Source: Rossellomorea sp. y25 (GTDB lineage: Bacteria; Bacillota; Bacilli; Bacillales; Bacillaceae_B). From it: 64,000 bases of DNA. The translations under genes were made by a program, and so were the position numbers. Position 1 is the stretch's first letter, and every line of letters begins with the position of its first letter. This document shows positions 1 to 9,047 of this stretch, piece by piece. The stretch lies in assembly GCF_038049935.1 (NCBI RefSeq), contig NZ_CP145886.1, positions 2,426,501-2,490,500 of the forward strand. Reading direction: 5' to 3'. The notes beneath the pieces are model-generated. The model was not told the origin of the DNA, did no database searches, and was given only the letters and a program-made list of their open reading frames with translations.

Positions 1-327
1 ATCGCTACCCCATCCGAGCTCATAAAAGATCCTGCGAACGAATTCGTTCGTGCATTTATCGGAGAGGACAGACTTAATGTTCAACAGCCCCAAAAGCGTG
101 TTTTTGACATCATGGAGGAAAACACAACCTATTTGCTCTTGGAAGAATCAGAATACGCATTGATTCCATATGACGCGTCCATCCAAGAAGCTGCAAGAAT
201 ACTTCTAATGTCAGAAAAACATTATCTTATGGTTACAAAAGACGGCAGGAATGTCGGCAGCGTAACGGCCAGCGGGATTCTTCGTGCAGTAGCCTCAGAA
301 GGGAAAAAGGAGGCACGTTCTGTATGA
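1..327 (+). CDS. opuCA: Osmoprotectant ABC transporter ATPase, C-terminal part (OpuCA-like)
   Basis: The reading frame is open from the first base, so the gene begins upstream of the window; only the last 108 codons are present. The visible part starts with the stretch TPSELIKDPANEF, which ends the ABC nucleotide-binding domain in OpuCA/ProV proteins, and continues into CBS-domain sequence (DGRNVGSVTASGIL). CBS domains in this family sense ionic strength or cyclic di-AMP. The stop overlaps the start of the permease gene by four bases (ATGA), which indicates translational coupling. The protein should energise uptake of glycine betaine, carnitine or choline-type solutes. Whether the substrate range is OpuB- or OpuC-like cannot be told from this fragment. 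Confidence 0.88.
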   Translation: MATPSELIKDPANEFVRAFIGEDRLNVQQPQKRVFDIMEENTTYLLLEESEYALIPYDASIQEAARILLMSEKHYLMVTKDGRNVGSVTASGILRAVASEGKKEARSV

Positions 328-980
328 ATTCATTCTCGTTCTTGTTTATCAACACGATATCAAACCGTTCTGATGCAATCTTAAATGGATTATTTGAGCA
401 TCTATATTTATCATTCGTATCTATCTTCATTGCGATTGCCATATCTTTGCCACTGGGTATATACATATCACGAAAAAAACAAACGGCTGAATTTTTTATC
501 GGAATAACTGCCATTTTCCAAACGATCCCTAGCCTTGCCCTATTTGGTTTTCTCATTCCCCTATTAGGTACAGGCAGTATTACAGCGATTATTGCCCTGA
601 CTGTGTATGCACTCTTACCGATACTGAGGAACACGTACACCGGGATCATCGGGGTCGATGAGGGAGTCATAGAAGCAGGCAGAGGGATGGGGATGACAAG
701 CTCACAGCTTCTGTTTAAAGTGGAGCTTCCACTCGCTCTGCCTTTCATAATGGCCGGTATCCGAACAGCGACTGTCTTGACGGTTGGAGTTGCGACCCTT
801 GCAACCTTTGTTGGAGCAGGTGGACTGGGCGACCTCATCTACAGGGGACTTTCTACTTGGAATAATTCTTTAGTTCTTGCGGGAGCCATTCCAGCTGCAT
901 TACTTGCATTATCTTTCGACTTTTTATTAAAGCTTCTCGAAAGAATGACAACACCTAAAGGACTAAAAGCACGGAAATAA
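324..980 (+). CDS. opuCB: Osmoprotectant ABC transporter permease (OpuCB-like)
   Basis: The product has 218 residues and about five or six hydrophobic membrane segments. The cytoplasmic EAA-type loop is visible as EAGRGMGMTSSQLLFKVELP near residues 115-135, the site that docks on the ATPase. Length and motif match OpuBB/OpuCB/ProW-type permeases of the betaine/carnitine/choline family. It overlaps the upstream ATPase gene by four bases and is followed 24 bases later by the binding-protein gene. In Bacillus opuB and opuC a second permease gene follows the binding protein; none follows here, so this permease may work as a homodimer. Confidence 0.9.
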   Translation: MNSFSFLFINTISNRSDAILNGLFEHLYLSFVSIFIAIAISLPLGIYISRKKQTAEFFIGITAIFQTIPSLALFGFLIPLLGTGSITAIIALTVYALLPILRNTYTGIIGVDEGVIEAGRGMGMTSSQLLFKVELPLALPFIMAGIRTATVLTVGVATLATFVGAGGLGDLIYRGLSTWNNSLVLAGAIPAALLALSFDFLLKLLERMTTPKGLKARK

Positions 981-1004
981 ACCATAATTCAAAGGAGAGT
1001 AAGA

Positions 1005-1904
1005 ATGAAAAATAAACTAAAACCATTTATTCTATTAATAGCCCTATCCATTGTGATCGCTGGTTGCGGAAATGGTGGGGGGAAAGACACGATTACGGTT
1101 TCAGGCAAGATGTGGACCGAGCAGTTTATCTTAACTCAAATGATGGCAGAGCTTCTCAAAGAGAAAACAGATCTCGATGTTAAGGTGGAAGAAGGATTGG
1201 GGGAAGTATCGATTCTGACACCCGCTCTTGAAAAAGGCGATATCGACGTATATATCGAGTACACAGGAACTGGACTGGAAGCGGTTCTAAAAGAGCAAGC
1301 GGCAGAAGGGGCTTCAGCTGAGGAAATTCTGTCTCAAGTACGTAAAGGATACGAGGAAAAGTTTAATGTGACATGGTTAAAACCACTAGGATTCGAAAAC
1401 ACGTATACTCTTGCTTATACTCAAGACCAGGAATTCGATGCCAAAACATTCTCTGACCTTGTACCCCTATCGAAAGATTTAAGTTTTGGTGCGCCTCATC
1501 AATTCTATGAGCGTGAAGGTGATGGGTACGATGCATTTGCTGAAGCTTACGGATACGAATTCAAAGCGAAAGAAAGCTTCGATCCTAACATTATGTATGA
1601 AGCAGTGAAGAACGGAGACGTCGATATTATTCCGGCCTTTACTACCGATGGAAGAATACAACGTTACAACCTGAAAACGACTACTGATGACAAAGGGTTC
1701 TTCCCACCATATGATGCCGCACCAATCATCCGTCAGGAAGTTCTGGAAGAGCACCCTGAAGTCGAGGAAGTCCTGAATGAATTAGCAGGACAAATCTCTG
1801 AAGAAGAGATGAGTGAGATGAATGCCAAAGTGGATATGGATAAAAAAGACCCAAAAGAAGTCGCACGGGAATTTCTTATTTCCAAAGGATTAATTGAAGA
1901 GTAA
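1005..1904 (+). CDS. opuCC: Osmoprotectant-binding lipoprotein (OpuCC-like)
   Basis: The 299-residue product begins with a lipoprotein signal: basic MKNKLK, a hydrophobic core, then the lipobox IAGC with the acylated cysteine at residue 21. The mature part has the OpuAC/ProX periplasmic-binding fold pattern, with KMWTEQFILTQMMAEL near the start and DVYIEYTGTGLEAVL around residues 80-95. It would be tethered outside the membrane and deliver osmolytes to the permease encoded just upstream. The ribosome binding site AAGGAGAG sits well before the ATG. It is the last gene of the transporter operon seen here. Confidence 0.9.
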   Translation: MKNKLKPFILLIALSIVIAGCGNGGGKDTITVSGKMWTEQFILTQMMAELLKEKTDLDVKVEEGLGEVSILTPALEKGDIDVYIEYTGTGLEAVLKEQAAEGASAEEILSQVRKGYEEKFNVTWLKPLGFENTYTLAYTQDQEFDAKTFSDLVPLSKDLSFGAPHQFYEREGDGYDAFAEAYGYEFKAKESFDPNIMYEAVKNGDVDIIPAFTTDGRIQRYNLKTTTDDKGFFPPYDAAPIIRQEVLEEHPEVEEVLNELAGQISEEEMSEMNAKVDMDKKDPKEVAREFLISKGLIEE

Positions 1905-1915
1905 GATGTTTAAGC

Positions 1916-1965
1916 GTGTCAGGTAGGATTAAGGAGCTTCCTTTTGTCCATCTGACACTTTGTTC
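1916..1965 (+). terminator. Possible terminator after the osmoprotectant transporter
   Basis: GTGTCAG (1916-1922) can pair with CTGACAC (1952-1958), and a short inner hairpin AAGGA/TCCTT lies between them; a mixed T-rich run follows. The stem is short and the T run is interrupted, so this is a weak call. Confidence 0.4.
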
Positions 1966-1989
1966 TCTTTAGAATAATTTTATAAAATT

Positions 1990-2019
1990 TTGAAAAGTTA
2001 AAGGGAAATATGGTATAAA
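1990..2019 (+). promoter_or_regulatory. Candidate sigma-A promoter of yneT
   Basis: TTGAAA (1990-1995) and TATAAA (2014-2019) are separated by 18 bases, about 70 bases before the yneT start. This is a pattern match only. Confidence 0.45.
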
Positions 2020-2089
2020 AGAAGAATAGGACTTAAGGAACAGTCAAAGAATGAATGGATAAGGATCGATGAAGGAGTTGTGATCACCC

Positions 2090-2497
2090 ATGGAAAACCC
2101 ATCCCGAGAAGAAATCGGAAACATTCTTAAACAATCAAAACGCATTGCGGTGATTGGATTAAGTGATAATCCAGCACGAACATCTTATATGGTATCCAAA
2201 GCCATGCAGGATCAAGGCTATGAGATTATTCCTGTAAACCCAACCATTGAGTCGGCATTAGGCGTTAAAGCAGTTCCCACCCTGAAAGAGGTGGAAGGGA
2301 CGATTGATATTGTCAATGTATTTCGCCGCTCAGAATTTTTGCCTGAGATCGCGAAAGAGTTTGATGAAATCGATTCTAACGTTTTTTGGGCGCAACTTGG
2401 TGTAATGAACGAAGAGGCTTATCGCTTTTTGAAAGAACGTGGGTATACAGTCATTATGGATCGCTGTATTAAGGTTGAACATGCTTTAACCAAATAA
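2090..2497 (+). CDS. yneT: CoA-binding domain protein (YneT/YccU family)
   Basis: The 135-residue product is a single CoA_binding (Rossmann-type) domain. The glycine/serine-rich nucleotide-binding start is seen in IAVIGLSDNPARTSYMVSKA near residues 19-38, and the family's NVFRRSEFLPEI and NVFWAQLGVMNEEA stretches follow. The biochemical role of this family is not established; it is thought to bind CoA or a related nucleotide. A good site, AAGGAG, precedes the ATG. In Bacillus subtilis yneT also lies directly before parE-parC, so the position supports the name. A strong terminator separates it from parE. Confidence 0.88.
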   Translation: MENPSREEIGNILKQSKRIAVIGLSDNPARTSYMVSKAMQDQGYEIIPVNPTIESALGVKAVPTLKEVEGTIDIVNVFRRSEFLPEIAKEFDEIDSNVFWAQLGVMNEEAYRFLKERGYTVIMDRCIKVEHALTK

Positions 2498-2508
2498 TTC
2501 TCACTCGT

Positions 2509-2538
2509 AACAAGCGGCTCTTACCGCTTGTTTTTTTT
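2509..2538 (+). terminator. Rho-independent terminator after yneT
   Basis: Perfect 9-base stem AACAAGCGG/CCGCTTGTT with a six-base loop, followed by a run of T. Confidence 0.92.
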
Positions 2539-2627
2539 CGGATGGATGGTTCTCAATTACCACTGAAAAAAACAGGGCAACACAAAAGAAATACAGGCGC
2601 AATTTAGACCTGTCACAGTAATTACAT

Positions 2628-2655
2628 TTGCGAAAATCAAATAAAACGCTACAAT
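2628..2655 (+). promoter_or_regulatory. Candidate promoter of parE-parC
   Basis: TTGCGA (2628-2633) and TACAAT (2650-2655) with a 16-base spacer. The LexA-like box lies about 45 bases downstream of this -10 element, a position compatible with a roadblock. Pattern match only; another start site nearer the box is possible. Confidence 0.35.
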
Positions 2656-2697
2656 ATAGCATAGTGGTTTACCTCAGAAATGATTAAAACAGGTAAA

Positions 2698-2711
2698 CGA
2701 ACAAACGTTCT
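2698..2711 (+). promoter_or_regulatory. LexA (DinR) operator-like box upstream of parE
   Basis: The 14 bases CGAACAAACGTTCT match the Bacillus SOS box CGAACRNRYGTTYC at 13 of 14 positions (the last base is T instead of C). It lies 98 bases before the parE start. From memory, parEC is a LexA target in Bacillus subtilis, which makes conservation here plausible. Confidence 0.78.
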
Positions 2712-2795
2712 TGTGTTATAGTTAATATATACATAACCAATAATACCGTACAAGTAATTGTTTTCGGTTAGAGAAGTTTTGAAAGGGGAATGTTC

Positions 2796-4766
2796 GTGGC
2801 CAACCAGAATAAGACCATGGATTACAATGATGATGCCATTCAAGTATTAGAAGGTTTAGAAGCCGTCCGGAAGAGACCTGGAATGTATATAGGCTCTACA
2901 GATTCAAGAGGTTTGCATCATTTAGTATACGAAATTGTCGATAACTCGGTGGATGAAGCATTAGCTGGCTTCGGAAGTGAGATTATTGTTACGATACATA
3001 AGGATAATAGCATCTCAGTGCAAGATAAAGGCCGGGGGATGCCAACTGGTATGCATAAACTAGGAAAGCCGACTCCCGAAGTTATTTTGACTGTGCTACA
3101 TGCCGGTGGGAAATTCGGACAAGGTGGTTACAAGACCAGTGGTGGATTGCATGGTGTAGGTGCCTCAGTCGTAAATGCCCTCTCCGAATGGCTTATTGTG
3201 ACGATTGAAAGAGATGGAACGAAGTATGAGCAACGTTTTACAAAAGGTGGAAAACCGGAAACCACTCTTGAGAAGATTGGGAAAACGAAAAAATCAGGAA
3301 CATGTATCCATTTCAAACCTGATCCGGAGATTTTCAGTAATACCACGTATAATTACGAAACGCTATGTGAGCGTCTAAGGGAATCTGCCTTCCTGCTAAA
3401 AGGATTAAAAATTGAAATCATTGACGAGCGTCATGATCAGAAGGAAGTCTTTCACTTCGAAAGTGGCATACAGGCCTTTGTTCAATACCTTAACGAAGAA
3501 AAAGATGTGCTTCATAACGTTGCTTTCTTTGAAGGGGAACACCATACCATTGAAGTGGAATTCTCTTTTCAGTTTAACGACGGTTTCTCGGAAAACATTC
3601 TGTCTTTCGTAAACAATGTTCGTACAAAAGACGGAGGTACCCACGAAGCCGGAGCAAAGACAGCGATGACCCGTGTCTTTAATGAGTACGCTCGTAAAGT
3701 TGGGATTCTAAAAGATCGGGACAAAAATCTTGAAGGGACCGACATTCGTGAAGGGCTGGCGAGCATTGTTTCTGTACGTATACCGGAGCATCTCCTTCAG
3801 TTTGAGGGGCAGACGAAAGGAAAGCTTGGCACAAGTGAAGCACGTTCAGCTGTGGATGCAGTTGTTTCCGAGCATCTTCTCTATTTCTTAGAAGAAAATC
3901 CTGATACAAGTTCCCTTCTTATTAAAAAATCCATTAAAGCGGCTCAAGCCCGCGAAGCGGCACGTAAAGCAAGGGAAGATGCACGCAACGGAAAGAAACG
4001 TAAGCGTTCTGAAACCGTTCTATCTGGTAAATTAACACCGGCTCAATCGAGAAACCCTCAGCGTAACGAGCTTTACCTGGTGGAGGGTGATTCGGCAGGA
4101 GGTTCTGCGAAACAAGGTCGTGATCGTAAATTCCAAGCGATTCTACCACTTCGGGGGAAAGTCATCAATACGGAAAAAGCAAAGCTGCAGGATATCTTCA
4201 AAAACGAAGAAATCAATACAATCATCCATGCAATTGGTGGCGGGGTCGGTCCTGAATTCAACGTCGACGATATCAATTATGACAAAATTGTCATCATGAC
4301 CGACGCCGATACGGATGGTGCCCACATCCAGGTTCTGCTGTTAACCTTCTTCTATCGCTACATGAAACCATTATTAGAAGCAGGGAAAGTGTATATTGCA
4401 CTTCCTCCTCTCTACAAAGTAAGTAAGGGGGCAGGGAAGAAACAAAAGCTTGAATACGCATGGACGGATGAAGAGCTCCAAGGAGCCATTTCTAAAGTTG
4501 GTAAAGGCTATATGATCCAGCGCTACAAAGGTCTTGGAGAAATGAACGCCGATCAGCTGTGGGAAACGACGATGGATCCTGATACACGTGCACTGATCCG
4601 GGTGCGTATTGATGATGCTGCCAGAGCTGAGCGTCGCGTGACCACTCTTATGGGAGATAAAGTAGAGCCGCGCCGTAAATGGATTGAAAGTAATGTAGCT
4701 TTTGGATTGGAAGAAGATGGAAGCATTCTAGAAAATGAAAACATTACGGTCGCAGAGGAGGGGTAA
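2796..4766 (+). CDS. parE: DNA topoisomerase IV subunit B (ParE)
   Basis: This is the ATPase subunit of topoisomerase IV, which decatenates replicated chromosomes. The GHKL ATPase motifs are intact: EIVDNSVDEA, DKGRGMP and GGLHGVGASVVNAL in the first third, and QTKGKLG with its ATP-contacting lysine near residue 335. The TOPRIM domain has ELYLVEGDSAGGSA and the metal-binding DADTDGAHI. I chose the GTG at 2796 (656 residues) because GAAAGGGG ends seven bases before it; an in-frame ATG at 2790 lies only one base from that site. The gene is followed three bases later by parC and preceded by a LexA-like box. Confidence 0.97.
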   Translation: MANQNKTMDYNDDAIQVLEGLEAVRKRPGMYIGSTDSRGLHHLVYEIVDNSVDEALAGFGSEIIVTIHKDNSISVQDKGRGMPTGMHKLGKPTPEVILTVLHAGGKFGQGGYKTSGGLHGVGASVVNALSEWLIVTIERDGTKYEQRFTKGGKPETTLEKIGKTKKSGTCIHFKPDPEIFSNTTYNYETLCERLRESAFLLKGLKIEIIDERHDQKEVFHFESGIQAFVQYLNEEKDVLHNVAFFEGEHHTIEVEFSFQFNDGFSENILSFVNNVRTKDGGTHEAGAKTAMTRVFNEYARKVGILKDRDKNLEGTDIREGLASIVSVRIPEHLLQFEGQTKGKLGTSEARSAVDAVVSEHLLYFLEENPDTSSLLIKKSIKAAQAREAARKAREDARNGKKRKRSETVLSGKLTPAQSRNPQRNELYLVEGDSAGGSAKQGRDRKFQAILPLRGKVINTEKAKLQDIFKNEEINTIIHAIGGGVGPEFNVDDINYDKIVIMTDADTDGAHIQVLLLTFFYRYMKPLLEAGKVYIALPPLYKVSKGAGKKQKLEYAWTDEELQGAISKVGKGYMIQRYKGLGEMNADQLWETTMDPDTRALIRVRIDDAARAERRVTTLMGDKVEPRRKWIESNVAFGLEEDGSILENENITVAEEG

Positions 4767-4769
4767 TAC

Positions 4770-7208
4770 ATGACAACTGTAGAAAGATATCAAGACTTAC
4801 CTCTGGAAGAGGTACTTGGCGACCGATTTGGACGTTATAGCAAATATATTATCCAGGAACGTGCATTACCAGATGCACGCGACGGATTGAAACCTGTACA
4901 GAGACGTATTCTTTACGCTATGTATGTAGATGGGAACACCCAGGAAAAAGGATTCCGTAAATCAGCAAAAACCGTCGGTAACGTTATAGGTAACTATCAT
5001 CCACATGGTGACACATCTGTGTATGATGCCATGGTGCGTATGAGTCAAACGTGGAAAGTGCGAAAATATTTAGTCGAGATGCACGGAAATAACGGAAGCA
5101 TTGACGGAGATCCGCCTGCTGCCATGCGTTATACAGAGGCACGGCTTTCTGCAATCTCCATGGAGCTCTTGCGTGATATAGATAAGAAAACCGTGGACTT
5201 TGTACCAAACTTTGATGATACATCCAGTGAACCGACTGTTTTGCCGTCACGTTTTCCGAACCTTTTAGTAAACGGTTCTACCGGTATTTCAGCAGGATAT
5301 GCAACTGACATTCCACCTCATCACCTTGATGAAGTCATTGATGCGACAATCATGCGAATGGAAAAGCCACAAAGCACAGTGGATGATTTAATGACGGTCT
5401 TAAAAGGACCTGATTTTCCAACAGGTGGTATCATTCAAGGGGTAGACGGTATCAAAAAAGCCTACGAAACCGGAAAAGGAAAAGTGGTTGTTCGTGGAAA
5501 AGCTGATATTGAAAACATCCGTGGAAGCAAACAACAGATCGTCATAACGGAAATTCCTTATGAAGTAAACAAAGCGAACCTCGTTAAGAAAATGGATGAA
5601 TTCCGTGTGGATCGCAAAGTGGAAGGAATTGCAGAAGTTCGTGATGAAACAGACCGCGATGGGATGCGCATTGTCATTGAGTTAAAGAAAGATGCAGATG
5701 CCACAGGCGTCTTAAACTACCTTTATAAGAACAGTGATCTTCAAATCGCCTATAACTTTAATATGGTTGCGATACATAACAGACGTCCTAAGCTGATGGG
5801 ACTTCGTGAACTATTGGATGCTTATATTCAACATCAAAAAGAAGTTGTGACAAATCGTACCAAGCATGATCTAAACAAAGCGAAGGATCGCCAGCATATT
5901 GTCGAAGGCTTAATGAAAGCTCTCTCAATCTTAGATCAAGTAATTGCAACGATTCGTGCTTCGAAAGATAAACGAGATGCGAAGGATAATTTAATCCAGC
6001 AATTTCAATTTACGGAAGCACAGTCAGAAGCAATCGTCAGCTTACAGCTATACCGCTTAACGAATACAGACATAACAGCACTGCAGGCAGAAGCGGAAGA
6101 ATTAGCGAAAACGATTGCTGAGTTAACGGCTATCCTGGAAAGTGAAGGCAAGCTTTACAGTGTAATCAAAAAAGAATTAAAAGGCATCAAAAAGCAGTTC
6201 TCTGATGCTCGCCGCACTAAAATTGAGGATGAGATAGAGGAAATTAAAATCAACCTTGAAGTACTGATCGCGAGTGAGGATGTCATGGTTACCGTTACCC
6301 GTGATGGTTACATGAAGCGAACAAGTCTCCGTTCCTATTCTGCTTCAAACGGGCAGGATCTGGCCATGAAAGAAACAGACAGGTTGCTTGGTCAATATGA
6401 GATGAATACGACGGATGTACTTTTAGTATTCACGAACAAAGGAAATTACATCTATTGCCCTGTACATGAGCTCCCGGATATTCGTTGGAAAGACCTTGGT
6501 CAGCATGTGGGGAACATCGTACCGATTGATCGCGATGAACAGGTTCTAAAAGCAATACCGATTAAAGAATTTGATCCATCCCATTATTTATTGTTTGTAA
6601 CGAAGAACGGAATGATCAAGAGATCCGAGCTTCCTCAGTACAAAGCACAGCGTTACTCACGTCCTCTTGTAGGAATCAATTTAAAAGGGGACGATGAGCT
6701 GATCGATGTGCACTTAACCGATGGATCACACGATATATTCATAGCAACACACTTAAGTTATGGACTTTGGTTCTCGGAAGAAGATGTGAACATCGTCGGA
6801 CCGCGTGCGGCTGGTGTGAAAGGGATCAACCTTAAGGATGACGATTATGTCGTATCAGGTAAAATCATAAAAGATCCAATGAAGGATTACATTTTCTTAG
6901 CTACCCAGCGTGGGGCAGTGAAGAAAATGAAATTAGCAGAATTCGAAAAAACATCCCGTGCCAAGCGTGGAGTCATCATGCTGCGGGAATTGAAATCAAA
7001 TCCACATCGCGTGGTAAGTATAGAAGTAGTTAAAGACACAGATAAAGTAGGCCTGATCACGAAAAAAGGAAAAGCAGAAGAGGTGCTCCTTTCAGACCTT
7101 AGACCGAATGACCGATATTCAAATGGATCATTTGTGATTGATGAAGGGGATAGCGGATCTGTTTGTGAAACGTGGGCAGAATCACTACTACCCGAAACAA
7201 AAGAATAG
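4770..7208 (+). CDS. parC: DNA topoisomerase IV subunit A (ParC)
   Basis: This is the DNA breakage-reunion subunit of topoisomerase IV, 812 residues. The catalytic tyrosine is Y121 in AAMRYTEARLS, after the winged-helix region with LKPVQRRIL. The C-terminal third carries the beta-pinwheel repeats that wrap DNA. In the quinolone-determining region the sequence reads HPHGDTSVYDAMVRMSQ, so Thr82 and Asp86 replace the Ser and Glu usually found there in Gram-positive ParC (from memory). The gene starts three bases after parE with the site GAGGAGGGG. A strong terminator follows. Confidence 0.97.
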   Translation: MTTVERYQDLPLEEVLGDRFGRYSKYIIQERALPDARDGLKPVQRRILYAMYVDGNTQEKGFRKSAKTVGNVIGNYHPHGDTSVYDAMVRMSQTWKVRKYLVEMHGNNGSIDGDPPAAMRYTEARLSAISMELLRDIDKKTVDFVPNFDDTSSEPTVLPSRFPNLLVNGSTGISAGYATDIPPHHLDEVIDATIMRMEKPQSTVDDLMTVLKGPDFPTGGIIQGVDGIKKAYETGKGKVVVRGKADIENIRGSKQQIVITEIPYEVNKANLVKKMDEFRVDRKVEGIAEVRDETDRDGMRIVIELKKDADATGVLNYLYKNSDLQIAYNFNMVAIHNRRPKLMGLRELLDAYIQHQKEVVTNRTKHDLNKAKDRQHIVEGLMKALSILDQVIATIRASKDKRDAKDNLIQQFQFTEAQSEAIVSLQLYRLTNTDITALQAEAEELAKTIAELTAILESEGKLYSVIKKELKGIKKQFSDARRTKIEDEIEEIKINLEVLIASEDVMVTVTRDGYMKRTSLRSYSASNGQDLAMKETDRLLGQYEMNTTDVLLVFTNKGNYIYCPVHELPDIRWKDLGQHVGNIVPIDRDEQVLKAIPIKEFDPSHYLLFVTKNGMIKRSELPQYKAQRYSRPLVGINLKGDDELIDVHLTDGSHDIFIATHLSYGLWFSEEDVNIVGPRAAGVKGINLKDDDYVVSGKIIKDPMKDYIFLATQRGAVKKMKLAEFEKTSRAKRGVIMLRELKSNPHRVVSIEVVKDTDKVGLITKKGKAEEVLLSDLRPNDRYSNGSFVIDEGDSGSVCETWAESLLPETKE

Positions 7209-7217
7209 CATGTATTG

Positions 7218-7248
7218 AAACGACCAGAACTGCTTCTGGTCGTTTTTT
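7218..7248 (+). terminator. Rho-independent terminator after parC
   Basis: Perfect 12-base stem AAACGACCAGAA/TTCTGGTCGTTT with a four-base loop and a T run. Confidence 0.95.
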
Positions 7249-7297
7249 ATATCCGCATGGAAACAATCGTGAATAATCAATGTATAATCATTCGTGA

Positions 7298-7332
7298 TTG
7301 TTGTACAATACCAGCAAAAAATTGTACAACAA
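7298..7332. promoter_or_regulatory. Perfect 12+12 inverted repeat upstream of alsT
   Basis: TTGTTGTACAAT (7298-7309) and ATTGTACAACAA (7321-7332) form a perfect inverted repeat with an 11-base spacer. There is no T run, so it does not look like a terminator. It lies 140 bases before the transporter gene and could be a two-site operator or an RNA hairpin. The regulator is unknown. Confidence 0.55.
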
Positions 7333-7471
7333 TTAATATTATTTCGAAAAGATGAATTTATCAGTTGAATAGGCATTTATTTTTTGATAGATTAAGAAAG
7401 TGTCTGAATGGGTAAACTTACATAGATTCATACATTTTTTGTCATAAATACAACATCTAGGGGGAACAATT

Positions 7472-8899
7472 ATGGAGTTATTCACAAGTTTAGTAGGTAC
7501 CTTGAATGATTACATGTGGTCATACATACTGATTGTAGCGCTGATCGGTCTCGGTTTATACTTCTCACTACGAACAAAATTCGCACAATTCCGTTACTTA
7601 GGAGAAATGGGAAGGTTATTAACAGATAAGACCACGATTTCAGCAGAAGGAAAACGAGGCATCTCTTCCTTCCAGGCTTTCACGATCAGTACCGCATCCC
7701 GTGTCGGCACAGGTAACCTGGCTGGGGTTGCAACAGCGATTGCAGGCGGTGGTCCAGGAGCTGTATTTTGGATGTGGCTGATCGCCCTTCTAGGAGGAGC
7801 GACCAGCTTCGTGGAAAGTACACTTGCTCAAATTTACAAAGTGAAAGACGGAAAAGACGGCTACCGAGGTGGTCCGGCATACTATATGGAAAAGGGATTG
7901 AATGCCCGTTGGATGGGGATCCTATTTGCCGTTATCATCACATTCTGTTTTGGACTTGTATTTAACTCAGTACAATCCAATACGATTTCACTTGCTATGG
8001 AAGAAGCGTATGCATTTGATCGTATGACTGTTGGTATCATCCTGGCCGTATTAACAGCCCTTGTAATTTTCGGTGGAGTAAAACGAATCGCCAGTGTAAC
8101 TCAAATTGTGGTTCCGATCATGGCAGTTCTTTATCTGATTCTAGCTTTCTATATTCTGATCACCAATATCACCATGCTGCCAAATATGTTTGTGATCATT
8201 TTTGAAAATGCATTTGGTATCCGGGAAGTTGCAAGTGGTGGGGTCGGTGCAGCCATCATGATGGGAATCAAACGTGGTTTATTCTCAAATGAAGCCGGAA
8301 TGGGTAGTGCACCGAACGCAGCAGCATCTGCTGGTGTCACTCACCCCGTTAAACAAGGACTTATTCAAACTCTTGGTGTTTTCACTGATACATTGCTTAT
8401 TTGTACAGCAACAGCCTTCATGATCATCCTGTCTGATCAATACACAACAGGAATCGATGGCATTCAGCTGACACAAGCAGCCTTAAGTTTCCATGTTGGG
8501 GAATGGGCAGATACATTTGTCGCTGTCGCTATCTTCCTATTTGCCTTCAGTTCGATTATCGGAAACTATTACTACGGAGAAACAAATATCGAGTTTATCA
8601 AATACAGCCCTGTCACTCTATTTATCTACCGAATGGCCGTCCTTGGCATGGTGATTTTCGGAGCGGTGGTCAAACTGGATATTGTGTGGAGCCTGGCAGA
8701 TTTATTTATGGGTCTAATGGCGATCATCAACTTAATCGCCATCACGCTATTAGCTAAGATCGCCATATCTGCACTAAAGGATTACCGTGAACAGAAGAAA
8801 CTAGGGAAAGATCCTGTTTTCTACTCCAACTCTATCAAAGGGTTAAAAGGAATTGAGAGCTGGGAAGCAAAACCTGAAACGACAACAGAACAAAAATAG
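7472..8899 (+). CDS. alsT: Alanine/glycine or glutamine:cation symporter (AGCS family, AlsT-like)
   Basis: The 475-residue integral membrane protein has about ten or more hydrophobic segments. Family signatures include RVGTGNLAGVATAIAGGGPGA near residues 77-97, then FWMWLIALLGGATSFVESTLAQ, and GIKRGLFSNEAGMGSAP near residue 265. These proteins import small neutral amino acids together with Na+. In Bacillus subtilis the gene following parC is alsT, so the location supports orthology; glutamine transport has been reported for that protein. The ribosome binding site is AGGGGGAA. A terminator lies directly after the gene. Confidence 0.93.
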   Translation: MELFTSLVGTLNDYMWSYILIVALIGLGLYFSLRTKFAQFRYLGEMGRLLTDKTTISAEGKRGISSFQAFTISTASRVGTGNLAGVATAIAGGGPGAVFWMWLIALLGGATSFVESTLAQIYKVKDGKDGYRGGPAYYMEKGLNARWMGILFAVIITFCFGLVFNSVQSNTISLAMEEAYAFDRMTVGIILAVLTALVIFGGVKRIASVTQIVVPIMAVLYLILAFYILITNITMLPNMFVIIFENAFGIREVASGGVGAAIMMGIKRGLFSNEAGMGSAPNAAASAGVTHPVKQGLIQTLGVFTDTLLICTATAFMIILSDQYTTGIDGIQLTQAALSFHVGEWADTFVAVAIFLFAFSSIIGNYYYGETNIEFIKYSPVTLFIYRMAVLGMVIFGAVVKLDIVWSLADLFMGLMAIINLIAITLLAKIAISALKDYREQKKLGKDPVFYSNSIKGLKGIESWEAKPETTTEQK

Positions 8900-8903
8900 C
8901 AAG

Positions 8904-8938
8904 AAAGGACCAACCTCTATCATGGGTTGGTCCTTTTT
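8904..8938 (+). terminator. Rho-independent terminator after alsT
   Basis: Stem AAAGGACCAACC/GGTTGGTCCTTT with a nine-base loop and a T run. Confidence 0.95.
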
Positions 8939-9047
8939 AACTTGTTTTATGCAAAGAAAGATGAGAATAGAAACGATAATGATTACATAGATTTTCCTTC
9001 TTTGGTGAAAATAAAAGTGAATAATTTTCTAAAGAGGAGAGAGAATC

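Noticed and set aside
36..51. Perfect palindrome CGAACGAATTCGTTCG that resembles a LexA box
   Set aside because: The half-site spacing is wrong for LexA and it lies inside the transporter ATPase coding sequence.
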